A stretch of 64,000 nucleotides of DNA from DASRDZ01 sp035569495 (GCA_035569495.1 DATMMX010000042.1:16168-80167); one strand, 5' to 3'. Shown: positions 16,669 to 26,573, counted from the stretch's first letter. The notes: generated from the sequence alone by a model not told the origin. Numbers and translations are program-made.

Positions 16669-17571
16669 ATGAAGGCGGTATTGGGCCGTCGCCCGGTCAT
16701 CGTGCTGATGCTCGGGCTCCTGGTCGTCATCTCGACCGTCGCCGGTGTCCCACCCGTGCGCCACGCCGTGCGCTCGGCGATCCCCTTCCTGAAGCAGCGG
16801 CTCGCCGTGTCTCCGGTGAACCCGGCCGGTTCAGGCTCCAAGGTGCAGATCCTGAGCTCGCCCGATGGTGACGGCTACTGGGTGCTGCAGGCCGACGCCG
16901 GCATCTTCACCTACGGTGACGCCGAGTTCCACGGCAGCAACGGCGGCCAGTCGATCCCCTCGTTCGCGCGCGGCATGGCGGCGCTGAGCAACGGCCACGG
17001 CTACTGGGAGACCACGGGCGACGGCAGCGTGTACACCTGGAACACGCCCTACTACGGTGGCGCGAACACCATCAGCCACAACGGCACCATCGTCGGCATG
17101 GCCACGCCGCCGTCCAACGCGGGGTACTGGCAGGTCGCCTCGGACGGCGGCATCTCGTCGTGGCCGGCCAACACATTCGCCTTCTACGGCAGCAAGGGCG
17201 GTCAGTCGATCACCGCGCCGATGGTGGGCATGGCGGTGACCGTCGACGGCGCCGGCTACTGGGAGGTGGGCGCCGACGGCAACGTCTACGCCTTCGGTGA
17301 CGCCAACCCCAACTACGGCAACCTCTACGGCCACACCCTGACCCAGCCCGTGACCGGCATGGCGGTCACACCATCCGGCAAGGGTTACTGGCTGGTCGCC
17401 GCGGACGGCGGCGTCTTCTGCTTCGGTGACGCCGTGTTCTCGGGTTCGCCCGGCGGCGGCGGTCTCAACGACGTGATGGCCCTCGCGCCCACCCGGTCCG
17501 GCTTGGGCTACTGGATGGTGCGGCAGAACGGGACGGTCTACGCCTTTGGCGACGCGGGGACGATGCAATGA
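16669..17571 (+). CDS. Secreted or membrane-anchored GYW-repeat protein
   Basis: A 300-residue exported protein. It begins with a signal sequence or anchor (MKAVLGRRPVIVLMLGLLVV) followed by six repeats of about 40 residues. Each repeat has GYW followed by a short strand, a D/N-G turn (as in ADGGVF) and often FGDA or YGG. Repeats of this kind resemble beta-propeller blades and are common in cell-surface proteins of actinobacteria and relatives. Its stop overlaps the start of the RHS gene as ATGA, so the two are coupled. GGGAGG lies eight bases before the ATG. Confidence 0.75.
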   Translation: MKAVLGRRPVIVLMLGLLVVISTVAGVPPVRHAVRSAIPFLKQRLAVSPVNPAGSGSKVQILSSPDGDGYWVLQADAGIFTYGDAEFHGSNGGQSIPSFARGMAALSNGHGYWETTGDGSVYTWNTPYYGGANTISHNGTIVGMATPPSNAGYWQVASDGGISSWPANTFAFYGSKGGQSITAPMVGMAVTVDGAGYWEVGADGNVYAFGDANPNYGNLYGHTLTQPVTGMAVTPSGKGYWLVAADGGVFCFGDAVFSGSPGGGGLNDVMALAPTRSGLGYWMVRQNGTVYAFGDAGTMQ

Positions 17572-20500
17572 CACGACGACCGCGCGCCGGACTGGCGATG
17601 CTGCTGGCAATCGCCGCCAACCTGGGCACGGTGCTGGCCGACGGGCCGCAACCGAGCGGGCCGACCACCAACGGCATTCCCCAGACCTGGCCGTCGCCGC
17701 AGCAGTTCCCCGTCGTCGACCTGCCGGTGACCTACAACCCACCGATGCCGTTGCCCGTCGATGCGGGCGATCCGACCCAGCCGGTCTGGCCCATCGAGGA
17801 CGCGCTGTCTCAGTTGCCCACGTGCAGCGGGACGGAGTGCACCTTCGACGCGCTGGTCCAGGATGGGCTCAACAACACTTCCCTCGGCAGCAAGCCGTCC
17901 GCCGTCCCGACGATCGCAGTGGCGACGTCGTCACCCCGCACCACCTACTCGCGCGGCGAGGCGATCGGGTTCACGGTCACCGTCACGAACCCGGCCACCC
18001 AGAAGCAGGCGGTCACCTCGGTGAGCAACCCGGTTCCCGCCGGCTTCAGGCCCATGCCTGCGAACGCCGTGACAATGAACGGCCAGCCCTGCACGACCAC
18101 CACCACGCCCGCCTGCACGGTGTCGGCGAGCAGTGGCCTGCAGGTCGGCTCATGGACCATGGGTAAGGGTGAGAGCGACACCTTCGCCTTCGCGATGGTG
18201 GCGAGCGGCGGTGACCGCGGCTGCGGGCAGGCGCAGGATGTCGCGCACGTCACCTCCAGCGGCGGCACCAATTCGGGCAGCTCCATCGTCACCACCTGTG
18301 ACGGCGGCCTGGGCGTCGAGCCCTGGTGGACCTATGTCACCAGGCCGATCGGACCCCTCGGAACCGCCTCGGTGAACGCCGGCGACGGCAACCTGGTGGT
18401 GACCCAGAGTGACAGCACCGCGATCCCTGGCCAGGGTCGCCTGGAGCTCCAACCGCGCCGCGTCTACAGCAGCGAAGCGAGTGGCAACGGGGCTCCGCCC
18501 AATGCGTTCGGCAACGGCTGGACCATCGACTTCGAGTCCTGGACGGGCACTCCTGACGGCGTGGCCGGCGTGGGCGGACTCTACGTGCCGCCGGCCGAAT
18601 CGCTTGCGGCCAACCACCCTGTCACCGTGATCGACGACGGGGGCGGCCGCCAGGTGGTATCGCTGCAACCGCTGGCGACGCCCATCAACGTCACCGGCAT
18701 CTCCACGTCTGACACATCGGCGATGGCGACGGTCGTGCCGCGCGTCCTGGCGCTGGACACCGCGCACTTCGATCACCTCTGCATCGACGACGTGGCAGCA
18801 CGAACCCCGGGCGTGCATCTCGGCATGTGGCGCTACACCGAGCTGACCGCGGCGTCGGCTTCGACACCGTGCACACCTGCGGCGGGCACGACGCCGGCTG
18901 TGCTCGGTTGGGGCGCCGAGCGACCGGACCGCATCCGCTACGAGTTCGCCTGGGACGGGCACAAGCTCGACGCAGTCGACGGCAACGGCAACGAGGTTCG
19001 CTACGCGTACTCGGTCGCCCCGGCGAAGGACGCCGTGCTGGGCATGCCGGTACAGGTCAGCGAGCTGGCCTCGGGACGCTCCTTTGCCATCTCAACCAGC
19101 TCCACGCAGACGACGATCAAGGACCCGGCGGGCCGTTCCACCGTGTACACGTTCGACAGCTCGATGCGACTCACGACGGTGGCCAATCCGGACGGCAAGA
19201 GCCTCACCTACACGTACGGCTGCTCGTCGCTGGCCACGCAGCTCTGCTCCGCCACCGACCCGCGCGGCGCGGCGACGTCGTTCACCTACGCCGCGACCTG
19301 GTCGGACGGCACCGCCGTGCTGGGACCACCGAAGCTGGCGACGCTCACCGACCGCCAGGGCGCCCAGATGCTGCTGAGCCACGTGCACCTGCCCGACTCG
19401 GTCACCGTCGACCTGGGCACCCGGCGCACCCGATTCTCCGGATTCGACCCCTCGGGGAGCGCCGGCGAGGTCGACGGCATCGACATGACCAACTCGTCGT
19501 CGCCGACGACGCTGCACCAGACCCTGCTCACGTGGGACACGTCGTCCGGGGCGGCCGCCTGCAATCAACCTGACGCGGCGGTCGACCACAACCTCTGCCG
19601 GACCTTCCGAGAAGCGCTCGACGGGCAGGCCACCGCCGACGACACCAGCTACGTCTACAACCCGGCTGGGCAGATGCTCGTACGGCGCCAGTGCCTGGCG
19701 TCCTCCGATTCGACGACACCGAGCGCGTGCGCGCCGTCGACCGCGGCCAACGTGACCAGCCGGGACACGACCCGCGCCTACACCGCGCAGTACGTCGAAG
19801 CGGGCGCATTTCCGACCGTCTATCGCGACACTGTCTCGGGTGGTGGCGCCGTGTCCACCCCCACGCCGACCAACGCGACGCGGTGGGACGCGGCCACCCT
19901 GTATGCGCTGTACGACACCGCGGCGTCGCTGGACGCGCGCGGCAACGCCCCTGGTCTGACCTCGTCGCAGGTCGCCGGGTTCACGAGCATTGTGAGCACG
20001 GACGACGGGCTGAACCGCAACCCCAACATCCAGGCGACGGCCAACCCGTGTGGCGGCTCGGGAGCGTTCAACACCGGCGACGTGTGCGCGACGACCAGTC
20101 CCTTGAACGGAACCACTCAGGCCGGCGGGACAACGCAGTCGACGTACGACCAGTACGGCAACCTGCTCACCCTGCGCACGCCAGACGCGGTGGCCTCCGG
20201 CTCGACGCAGCAGTTCGTCTACACGCGCTTCTGGAACACCGACCTCGACCTGTCGGGAACGACCTCAGCGGGCGGCTGGGTGCGCTCGGTGACGGATCCA
20301 TACGGCCACGTCACCGCCTACGGCTACGACGCCGCGGGCAACAGGGTCCGCACCTGGGACGCGGACGCGACCAATGGCATCGCCGCGTCGTCGTTCCCGG
20401 GCAGCGCCTCCGCCCCGCCCAGCACGGCATACACCGAGGTCGACTACGGCAGCGGCTCGACGGCGTTCCATACGCCATGGCGATACGTCGTGTCGACGCG

Positions 20501-23500
20501 TGATCCGGTCGGCGACACCACGGGCTACACGCTGGACGCCAACGGCAACCAGACCACCGTCCGGCCGCCGCGAGGCAATGCGGCTGGCAACGCGGGCAAC
20601 GACATCGTCCAGACCTTCGACAGCAGGGACATGCTGCTCACCCGCCAGATGCCGTACGAGGCGGCCCACGGCGCCGGGCCGTGGAGCTACGGATATGACG
20701 CGGCGGGCAACCAGGTCTCGGTGACCGATCCGCGCGGAGTTGTGACCGTGAACGTGTACGACGCGGTCAACCGGCACATCGTCACCAAGTTCACTCGCGA
20801 CTCGTACGCGTCGACCACCGCTCCCGCGGCCTGCAGCGACTCGTCCAGCTCGGACGCACCGATCCCGGCTGGACGCACGCTGTGCAAGCGCACGCTCTCC
20901 TACGACGGTGTCGACGACGTGACGGCATCCGGCGACGCCAACGCGCAGGTGACCACGATGACCTACGACGGCGTTCACGAGGAGACCAGCCGGAGCACGC
21001 CGCGCAACCAGGGGAGCTTCACGACGGTCCGCACCGACCACGTGTACGACCTCGACGGCAACGTGACGTCGGTCTGCCTGCCGCGGGCGTTCAGCGATGG
21101 CAGTGCGACGTCCTGCGCGTCGGCGCTCGCCCAGCCCTATCGCGAGGATCGAGCATACGACGACCAGGGCCACCTGCTCACCGACACCACCTACCGGAGC
21201 ACCACAGCCGACACCGTGTCCTACAGCTACGACGCGGACGGCAACACGACGCAGGTCCAGGACGCCAACGGCCACCTCCAGCGCGCGACCTTCGACCTGC
21301 TCGACCGGCCGGTGGGCACCTCGCGCCAGCGCGACGCGTCAACGTGGGTGCAGACCACGTCGACCTACGACCCCGCGGGCCGACTCGTCTCTCAGGCCAC
21401 CGGTAGCAGCGTCACGGCGTATGCCTACGACGCCGCAGGCCGGCGCACCGACGCGGTGGACGGATGGGACGGCAGCTCGAACGTCACCACGGCAACCGCC
21501 TCCGCAGACGGCGGGACCAACGTGCACACGCGCACGGTCTACGACCAGGACGGCAACGTGGTGCAGACATACGACCCGCGCGCCTTCTCCGGGAGCCCCG
21601 CGGACTCGCGAACCTTCATGACGACCGCTGTCTTCGACAGCGATGGTCGCCTGACCACCCGATACAGTCCCCGGTACGACAACGGCACGTACTCCGACCT
21701 CAGCTCGGGGTCGTCGGCGCAGTCGACGCAGTGCCCGGTCAACACCGTGGGGTACCCGGCCATCGTCGGTGTGTGCGTCAGCTCGGTGAGCTATGACGGC
21801 GCCAACCACGTTGTCGAGTCCGTCATGCCCACCGCCACCGGCACCAGCGCGGCGCGCAAGGTCGACTACACGATCACCGACGACGGCCTGGTCGCGGCGA
21901 TGACCGAGCCGTCGGCGACAGGATCCGGCACGGCAACCGTCGCCACGCTGTATGACGGCGAGGGCCGCACGGTGAAGGTGACCGACGAGCTCGGCCGCCC
22001 CACGACCTCGACGTACACGTCGGACGGCCTGCTGGCGCAGAAGACTGCGGAGCCCAACGGCAACACGACCCACATCACCAGCTACACCTACAACGCCGAC
22101 GGGAAGACGGCGACCGTGACCGACCCGATGGGGCTCAGGACGACGTACGCGTACTACACCGACGACCGCGAGCAGACGGTCGCCGACAACGCCGGTGACA
22201 CCACCCAGTACGTCTACGACGGCGCCGGCAACACGATCCAGGTCTTCCCGCCCAGCGCGTTTGCCAAGGTGGCGCCGAACACGTCGGGAACGCCGGTCGC
22301 CAACGCGTACACCTACGACAACCTGCTCCTGTCGACCACACGGCCGGTCTCGGCCGACGGCACCTCGCAGCTTCGCCGCACCGCGTATGGCTACACGGAC
22401 TTCGGCGCCAAGGCGTCGCAGAACACCGCCCTGGTCAACTCCGGTGGCAGCGTCCTGTCCGACGCGGGCACGCAGAGCTTCGCCTACTACCCCGACCGGC
22501 GCATCCAGCGCGAGACGGGCCGCCAGGGCGAAACCATCAACCACGTCTACGACGCCGCGGGCAACCAGACCAGCATCACCGCCGGCTCGTCGACCATCAC
22601 GGCGTCGTACTACCTCGACGGGCTGCCGCGGAGTGTGGCCGATACCGCGTCGGTGTCGGGCGCTGCGGGTGCGACCACCTCGTACGGCTACGACGGTGGC
22701 GGCAACGTGGCCAGCCGCGTCGAGGGGCTGGCCACCGGAGCTCAATACACCACGACGTTCGGCTACGAGGATGCCGGCCTTCCCACCACCATGAACGCGT
22801 CCTGGGTCGCCGGAAGCTGGTCATGGTCGTACGACGGCGCAGGCCAGGTGGCGGGTGAGACCGACCCGAACAGCAATACGGTCAGTTACGCCTGGAATTC
22901 CGACGGCACCATGGCCGGTCGCACCCTGCATCCCGGTGCCACCGGGAACATCCTGTCGCAGTGGCAGTACTACTACGACGCCGACTACCGCCAGACCGGG
23001 CGAGACTTTCACGGTGCCAACGCCACCAACGGTTCGGCGACCGTCTACATGCGCTACACGTATGACAACGCCGGCCGGCTGAGCACGTTCAGCCATTCAG
23101 ACGTCGTCGGCAACCCGAGCTCCGTCGTGACGACGGCGAGTTGGGACGTCGACGGCAACAGGACCAGGTGGAGCGACGGGACCACCCCCAACACGACCGC
23201 GACGTCCTACAACGCGGACGACTCGATCGCCACGCAGCAGTCGGGGTCCAATCCAACCCTGACATACGGCTACAACGCCGCGGGGAGCGTTACCAACGAC
23301 GGCTGCCACAGCAACGGGTACGACGGTTTCGACCGGCTGACCAGCAGCTATGCGGGAAGCAGTGCCCAGGGCTGTCCCGTGTGGTACATGAGCGCCACCT
23401 ACGCCTACGACGGGCTCGACCGCCAGACGGTGGTCGCCGATGGCCCCTACGGCGCCGCCACCGACGTGCACTTCGACGGCCTGTCCAACTCGGTCGCCCT

Positions 23501-24890
23501 GGAGCAGCAGCAGACCGGCCATCCCGCCGACGTGGTGTACGCGCTCTCTCCACGCGACGAGGTGCTCGCCGACACCTTCGCCCCAAGCTCCTTCTCTCGC
23601 ACCGAGTTCCTCGCCCAGGACGGCTACAGCTCGATCACCGACGTCACCCAAAACGGCGGCGGCATGGCCTGCGACAGCTACACCGACCCCTTCGGCAGCC
23701 CGCTGTTCAACGCCGGCTCAAACCCCTGCCACACCGGCTCGCTCAACGACACCGTCCTCTACCGCCAGGGCCAGCGCGACGCCGTCACCGGCGCCTACGC
23801 CCTCGGCCGCCGCACCTACGACCCGTCCAAGGCAGGCTTCCTCCAGCCCGACTCCTACCGCCTCGACGGCTCCGACGCAGCCCTGACCAGCAACCCGCGG
23901 ACCGCCAACCTCTACACCTACGCCGGCGGCGACCCGGTCAACTTCTCCGACCCCTCCGGCCACAACCCCTGCTCGACCGAAGGCTACGACGACACCGGCA
24001 ACCAGGGCTGCACGCCGCAACAGAACCGGCAATGGGCCGCCGGATCCGCGCCCGGTGTCACGCCGAGCAGCAGCACACCATATTCGTCGTCAACCCATCC
24101 CCCCTCGAACAACCACTACGGCGGGCCGCCTGCCGACGAGCCGGCACAGGCGCTGGCCATCCACCAGGTGATCCAGGGGGAGTTTCGCGCCGACGCACCC
24201 CGTCGCCGTCTGCTGGACGAGAACTCGGGAGGGGCCGTCTGGCTCAGCTTCGTGAAGGCCCAGGAAGTCTGCTGGAACCAGTCATTCCCGAAGAGCCTAC
24301 TGGGATGGCACGACGAATGCTCGCCCATGACTGCGGACGGTGTCGGCAGCGCACTCCTGAAACTCTGCGGGCGGTCGAATCCGTTCTGTCACCTGGGCCA
24401 ACTGGTGGGATTCCTGATCGCCTCGAACAGCGACGGAAGCACCTCCATATGCGCAACGAACTGCGACGTCCTCGCCCAGGAGGCAAAGGACCTGGCGCAA
24501 AACCGGAGCTTTGACGAGGGATTCCGCGAGGCTATGATGAGCTTGCCTCTCATCGGCGGGGCCGGCAAGCTAGGTGCCGCGGAAGAGGTCGGCGCCGCCA
24601 CAGAGGCAGGCTCGAGCGCGCTGGAGGACGCAAGTGCGAACCTGCTGAGTGAGGCGCAGGCCGGTATCGGCAAGCCCATCATCGGTGCGGGGACCAAAAG
24701 TGGTCTCACGGGTGCCGAGCGACTAGCGGAAGAATACGGAGGCGATCCGTATGATTGGGCGAAGATGACTACACGACACTTCGACCTCGGTGACGGCCGC
24801 AGCATACAGGTCCACTGGTACGAGAATCTCGACACAGGTCAGGGCGTCGAGTGGAAGACGAAACTCAGCGACAACTGGTACAGCCAGTAA
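17568..24890 (+). CDS. Large secreted RHS/YD-repeat protein with variable C-terminal tip
   Basis: A 2440-residue protein. Residues 1-25 form a signal peptide (AMLLAIAANLGTVLA), a Pro/Ser/Thr-rich region follows, and many YD repeats (YDxxGN, YTYDxxGR) span about residues 470-2060. The RHS core lies at about 2070-2132, ending NLYTYAGGDPVNFSDPSGH. The last 308 residues differ in style: a Ser-rich linker, a glycine/alanine hydrophobic patch near 2324, and a compact C-terminal module from about 2383 with HWYENLDTG and KTKL. In known RHS proteins the shell encloses a toxic tip released into target cells. The tip family is not recognised. It is coupled upstream to the GYW-repeat gene and downstream (TAATG) to an immunity candidate. 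Confidence 0.88.
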   Translation: MTRRPRAGLAMLLAIAANLGTVLADGPQPSGPTTNGIPQTWPSPQQFPVVDLPVTYNPPMPLPVDAGDPTQPVWPIEDALSQLPTCSGTECTFDALVQDGLNNTSLGSKPSAVPTIAVATSSPRTTYSRGEAIGFTVTVTNPATQKQAVTSVSNPVPAGFRPMPANAVTMNGQPCTTTTTPACTVSASSGLQVGSWTMGKGESDTFAFAMVASGGDRGCGQAQDVAHVTSSGGTNSGSSIVTTCDGGLGVEPWWTYVTRPIGPLGTASVNAGDGNLVVTQSDSTAIPGQGRLELQPRRVYSSEASGNGAPPNAFGNGWTIDFESWTGTPDGVAGVGGLYVPPAESLAANHPVTVIDDGGGRQVVSLQPLATPINVTGISTSDTSAMATVVPRVLALDTAHFDHLCIDDVAARTPGVHLGMWRYTELTAASASTPCTPAAGTTPAVLGWGAERPDRIRYEFAWDGHKLDAVDGNGNEVRYAYSVAPAKDAVLGMPVQVSELASGRSFAISTSSTQTTIKDPAGRSTVYTFDSSMRLTTVANPDGKSLTYTYGCSSLATQLCSATDPRGAATSFTYAATWSDGTAVLGPPKLATLTDRQGAQMLLSHVHLPDSVTVDLGTRRTRFSGFDPSGSAGEVDGIDMTNSSSPTTLHQTLLTWDTSSGAAACNQPDAAVDHNLCRTFREALDGQATADDTSYVYNPAGQMLVRRQCLASSDSTTPSACAPSTAANVTSRDTTRAYTAQYVEAGAFPTVYRDTVSGGGAVSTPTPTNATRWDAATLYALYDTAASLDARGNAPGLTSSQVAGFTSIVSTDDGLNRNPNIQATANPCGGSGAFNTGDVCATTSPLNGTTQAGGTTQSTYDQYGNLLTLRTPDAVASGSTQQFVYTRFWNTDLDLSGTTSAGGWVRSVTDPYGHVTAYGYDAAGNRVRTWDADATNGIAASSFPGSASAPPSTAYTEVDYGSGSTAFHTPWRYVVSTRDPVGDTTGYTLDANGNQTTVRPPRGNAAGNAGNDIVQTFDSRDMLLTRQMPYEAAHGAGPWSYGYDAAGNQVSVTDPRGVVTVNVYDAVNRHIVTKFTRDSYASTTAPAACSDSSSSDAPIPAGRTLCKRTLSYDGVDDVTASGDANAQVTTMTYDGVHEETSRSTPRNQGSFTTVRTDHVYDLDGNVTSVCLPRAFSDGSATSCASALAQPYREDRAYDDQGHLLTDTTYRSTTADTVSYSYDADGNTTQVQDANGHLQRATFDLLDRPVGTSRQRDASTWVQTTSTYDPAGRLVSQATGSSVTAYAYDAAGRRTDAVDGWDGSSNVTTATASADGGTNVHTRTVYDQDGNVVQTYDPRAFSGSPADSRTFMTTAVFDSDGRLTTRYSPRYDNGTYSDLSSGSSAQSTQCPVNTVGYPAIVGVCVSSVSYDGANHVVESVMPTATGTSAARKVDYTITDDGLVAAMTEPSATGSGTATVATLYDGEGRTVKVTDELGRPTTSTYTSDGLLAQKTAEPNGNTTHITSYTYNADGKTATVTDPMGLRTTYAYYTDDREQTVADNAGDTTQYVYDGAGNTIQVFPPSAFAKVAPNTSGTPVANAYTYDNLLLSTTRPVSADGTSQLRRTAYGYTDFGAKASQNTALVNSGGSVLSDAGTQSFAYYPDRRIQRETGRQGETINHVYDAAGNQTSITAGSSTITASYYLDGLPRSVADTASVSGAAGATTSYGYDGGGNVASRVEGLATGAQYTTTFGYEDAGLPTTMNASWVAGSWSWSYDGAGQVAGETDPNSNTVSYAWNSDGTMAGRTLHPGATGNILSQWQYYYDADYRQTGRDFHGANATNGSATVYMRYTYDNAGRLSTFSHSDVVGNPSSVVTTASWDVDGNRTRWSDGTTPNTTATSYNADDSIATQQSGSNPTLTYGYNAAGSVTNDGCHSNGYDGFDRLTSSYAGSSAQGCPVWYMSATYAYDGLDRQTVVADGPYGAATDVHFDGLSNSVALEQQQTGHPADVVYALSPRDEVLADTFAPSSFSRTEFLAQDGYSSITDVTQNGGGMACDSYTDPFGSPLFNAGSNPCHTGSLNDTVLYRQGQRDAVTGAYALGRRTYDPSKAGFLQPDSYRLDGSDAALTSNPRTANLYTYAGGDPVNFSDPSGHNPCSTEGYDDTGNQGCTPQQNRQWAAGSAPGVTPSSSTPYSSSTHPPSNNHYGGPPADEPAQALAIHQVIQGEFRADAPRRRLLDENSGGAVWLSFVKAQEVCWNQSFPKSLLGWHDECSPMTADGVGSALLKLCGRSNPFCHLGQLVGFLIASNSDGSTSICATNCDVLAQEAKDLAQNRSFDEGFREAMMSLPLIGGAGKLGAAEEVGAATEAGSSALEDASANLLSEAQAGIGKPIIGAGTKSGLTGAERLAEEYGGDPYDWAKMTTRHFDLGDGRSIQVHWYENLDTGQGVEWKTKLSDNWYSQ

Positions 24891-25225
24891 TGACCGGGGC
24901 TTCGGGAGCCGGCAAGCCCAGCGCCGAGGTGACGGCAGCGTTGGAGCGGGCTGCCACTTTCGCAGCGGACATCCTTAGCGGGAGTCGATCGCCGATCGAT
25001 GGTGCCCGGCGTATCTGGTGGGATTCCTTCAATCCAACTTTCGGTGATTACCTGGAAGGTAACGACTTGGTCGACGCCTTGGGTGCATTCGTTGGCCTGG
25101 CTGATGATTGGGAACAACGACAAGACAATGAAGCTGACCGGGTTGCGGTCGAGGCACGCATCCGATCCGCCGCCGCGGGGTACCTTCAGCTCTGGCAATC
25201 TCAACCGAAGCCTGCGTCGGAATGA
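24890..25225 (+). CDS. Probable immunity protein for the RHS tip
   Basis: A 111-residue soluble protein whose ATG overlaps the RHS stop as TAATG, the usual arrangement for a cognate immunity gene. Visible features are SGSRSPIDGARRIWWDSF and a central LVDALGAFVGLADDWE segment, with a predicted helical C-terminus. It has no signal peptide, so it would act in the cytoplasm against the incoming or self-made tip. The family has no name that I can recall. The assignment rests on position and size. Confidence 0.6.
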   Translation: MTGASGAGKPSAEVTAALERAATFAADILSGSRSPIDGARRIWWDSFNPTFGDYLEGNDLVDALGAFVGLADDWEQRQDNEADRVAVEARIRSAAAGYLQLWQSQPKPASE

Positions 25226-25474
25226 CGCGAGAGAGTTGCCACAGAGGGGGCGGCGGGTGTCGAGAGTGGCGGCGTCCAAATCTTCCGAGCTTTCGGCCCG
25301 CAGGAGGCGGGTGACATCGCCGCCAACGGCGCCTATCGGACTGTGCCCGGGCTGGAAGGCAAGTACTTCTTCCCGACGCAGGATCAGGCTGAAAACGTCG
25401 CGCGCATGTTCACCGAGGGCGAGATGGGAGGGCCGTACACGATCACGTCCGGGACGATCACGGTGATCCCATGA
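25226..25474 (+). pseudogene. Orphan RHS toxin tip without start codon
   Basis: An 82-codon open segment directly continues the frame of the previous immunity gene after its TGA. It has no start codon and reads like the end of a toxin: an Ala/Gly/Glu-rich linker, then VQIFRAFGPQEAGDIAANG, KYFFPTQDQAENVARMF and PYTITSG. The style recalls compact C-terminal toxin domains of the ADP-ribosyltransferase-like kind, but I cannot name the family. Its stop overlaps the next gene as ATGA, just as an intact toxin overlaps its immunity gene. It is probably a displaced tip left by recombination. Confidence 0.6.
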
Positions 25475-25731
25475 CAGCGTCGGCGCTGGCAGAACTCAGG
25501 GCCATGCTGGAGGCGTTCGTCGCGGGAGACGACGTATCCCTGCGTCGTGCGAACGAAATTGAAGCGTTGCTGAATCGCGAGTTCCGGGTATCGCCATTGT
25601 GGGAGCAGCTGAGTGAGCCTCTCGCCGTTTACCGCCCGGAAGGCGGCGAGTTCCTCGTAGACGAGAGTGGACTGCGACGGCAGATATCCGCGGTGTTGAA
25701 AGAATGGACGTCACTCACCAAGGACGACTGA
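25471..25731 (+). CDS. Small immunity-like protein for the orphan tip
   Basis: An 86-residue acidic protein whose ATG overlaps the stop of the orphan toxin tip as ATGA. It is mostly helical by eye (LAELRAMLEAFVAGDD, RRQISAVLKEWTSL) with a central WEQLSEPLAVYRPEGGEFL. It probably neutralises the displaced tip and may be kept for protection against sister strains. No family is recognised. Its end overlaps the next open frame by 28 bases. Confidence 0.5.
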   Translation: MTASALAELRAMLEAFVAGDDVSLRRANEIEALLNREFRVSPLWEQLSEPLAVYRPEGGEFLVDESGLRRQISAVLKEWTSLTKDD

Positions 25732-26042
25732 CCTCAGTCTCCGCCAAAGCCAGAGCGATTCAAGGTTACTTGAGCATGATGCCCGACGTTCCACTCGCCG
25801 AGCACAAGGAAATGGACGCGCGCGCTGACCTCGCTGACGAGTTCTTTGCCATAACCTCCGCAGAGGTGCGACCCTTTGTCAGTGACGAAGCCAACTGGTA
25901 TGACTTCGACTACGAGGATTCCGACAGACTCATCGAGGTGGTGAAGATCCACTATGGTGTCATCCTCGACGAGACTCTCCTACGCATGCCATTCTGGCGG
26001 CTCTTGGACTACCTGAACACGCGTCGTGGCGCACAGCGGTAG
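25704..26042 (+). CDS. Small immunity-like protein, unknown family
   Basis: A 112-residue open frame with an acidic, aromatic core (YDFDYEDSDRLIEVV) and a C-terminal FWRLLDYLNTRRG. The 28-base overlap with the preceding gene suggests that the true start may be an internal ATG near 25776. Size, acidity and location among toxin debris suggest an immunity protein, though no cognate tip is adjacent. Function is inferred only from context. Confidence 0.45.
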   Translation: MDVTHQGRLTSVSAKARAIQGYLSMMPDVPLAEHKEMDARADLADEFFAITSAEVRPFVSDEANWYDFDYEDSDRLIEVVKIHYGVILDETLLRMPFWRLLDYLNTRRGAQR

Positions 26043-26136
26043 GAAGGTAACGGCGACGGCGACCGATGGTACGTTCGTGACGATCATGAAGGGTGGCAGG
26101 GACGACGGCCGGTACCAACGGGTCACGATGCAATGA
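26026..26136 (+). pseudogene. Toxin-tail remnant (about 30 residues)
   Basis: A 36-codon open segment read in the frame ending TGA at 26134-26136. It includes KVTATATDGTFVTIMKGG and DDGRYQRVTMQ, the style of the last strands of an RHS-type toxin. It has no credible start and overlaps the end of the previous gene. Its stop overlaps the SUKH-3-like gene as ATGA, which supports the view that it is the last piece of a toxin once paired with that immunity gene. Confidence 0.45.
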
Positions 26137-26573
26137 CTGACGACCTCTCCGCTATGGATGCCATGACAAGCGCGGGATGGTTTCCGCGTCGGAGCGTTCC
26201 CATCGGCGCCGCCGAGGCCGCGCTCGCTGGAGGCGGCTACGAGGCATGGGAGGGCCTACTGGCGTTCCTGCGAGAGTTCTCTGGCCTGACCATTCGCTTC
26301 ATGCGTAATGGGCGGGAAGACAGCGTGTGGTTCGACGCGGAGCGAGCTGTCGCGTGGACGGATGTGCCCTGGGTCAGGGAGTACGAGCGACGGTTCGGGA
26401 CCAGGCTGGCCCCGATCGGCTCCGCGTAGCATGACCATCTCTTGCTGCACGTATCCCAAGATGGCCGGTTCTTCGGGACGTACGACGATTTCGTGGCGGA
26501 CTTGGGAACGTCTCCTGGGCAGATGGTCCGCGCCCTCATAGAGGGAGAGGTGCGACCGATGGAAGGGACCTGA
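26133..26573 (+). pseudogene. SUKH-3-like immunity gene interrupted by an in-frame stop
   Basis: The first 98 codons resemble the SUKH-3 immunity family: AGWFPRRSV near the N-terminus, FLREFSGLTIRF in the middle, and YERRFGTRLAPIG. A TAG at 26427-26429 then ends the frame, but the same frame continues for 48 codons with HDHLLLHVSQDGRFFG, the expected SUKH-3 C-terminus, to a TGA at 26571. A single base change could have created the stop. The product is either truncated or lost. A sequencing error is the alternative explanation. Confidence 0.65.

Noticed and set aside
17568..24890. CRISPR or tandem DNA repeat inside the RHS gene
   Set aside because: The repetition is at protein level (YD repeats) and varies too much at base level.
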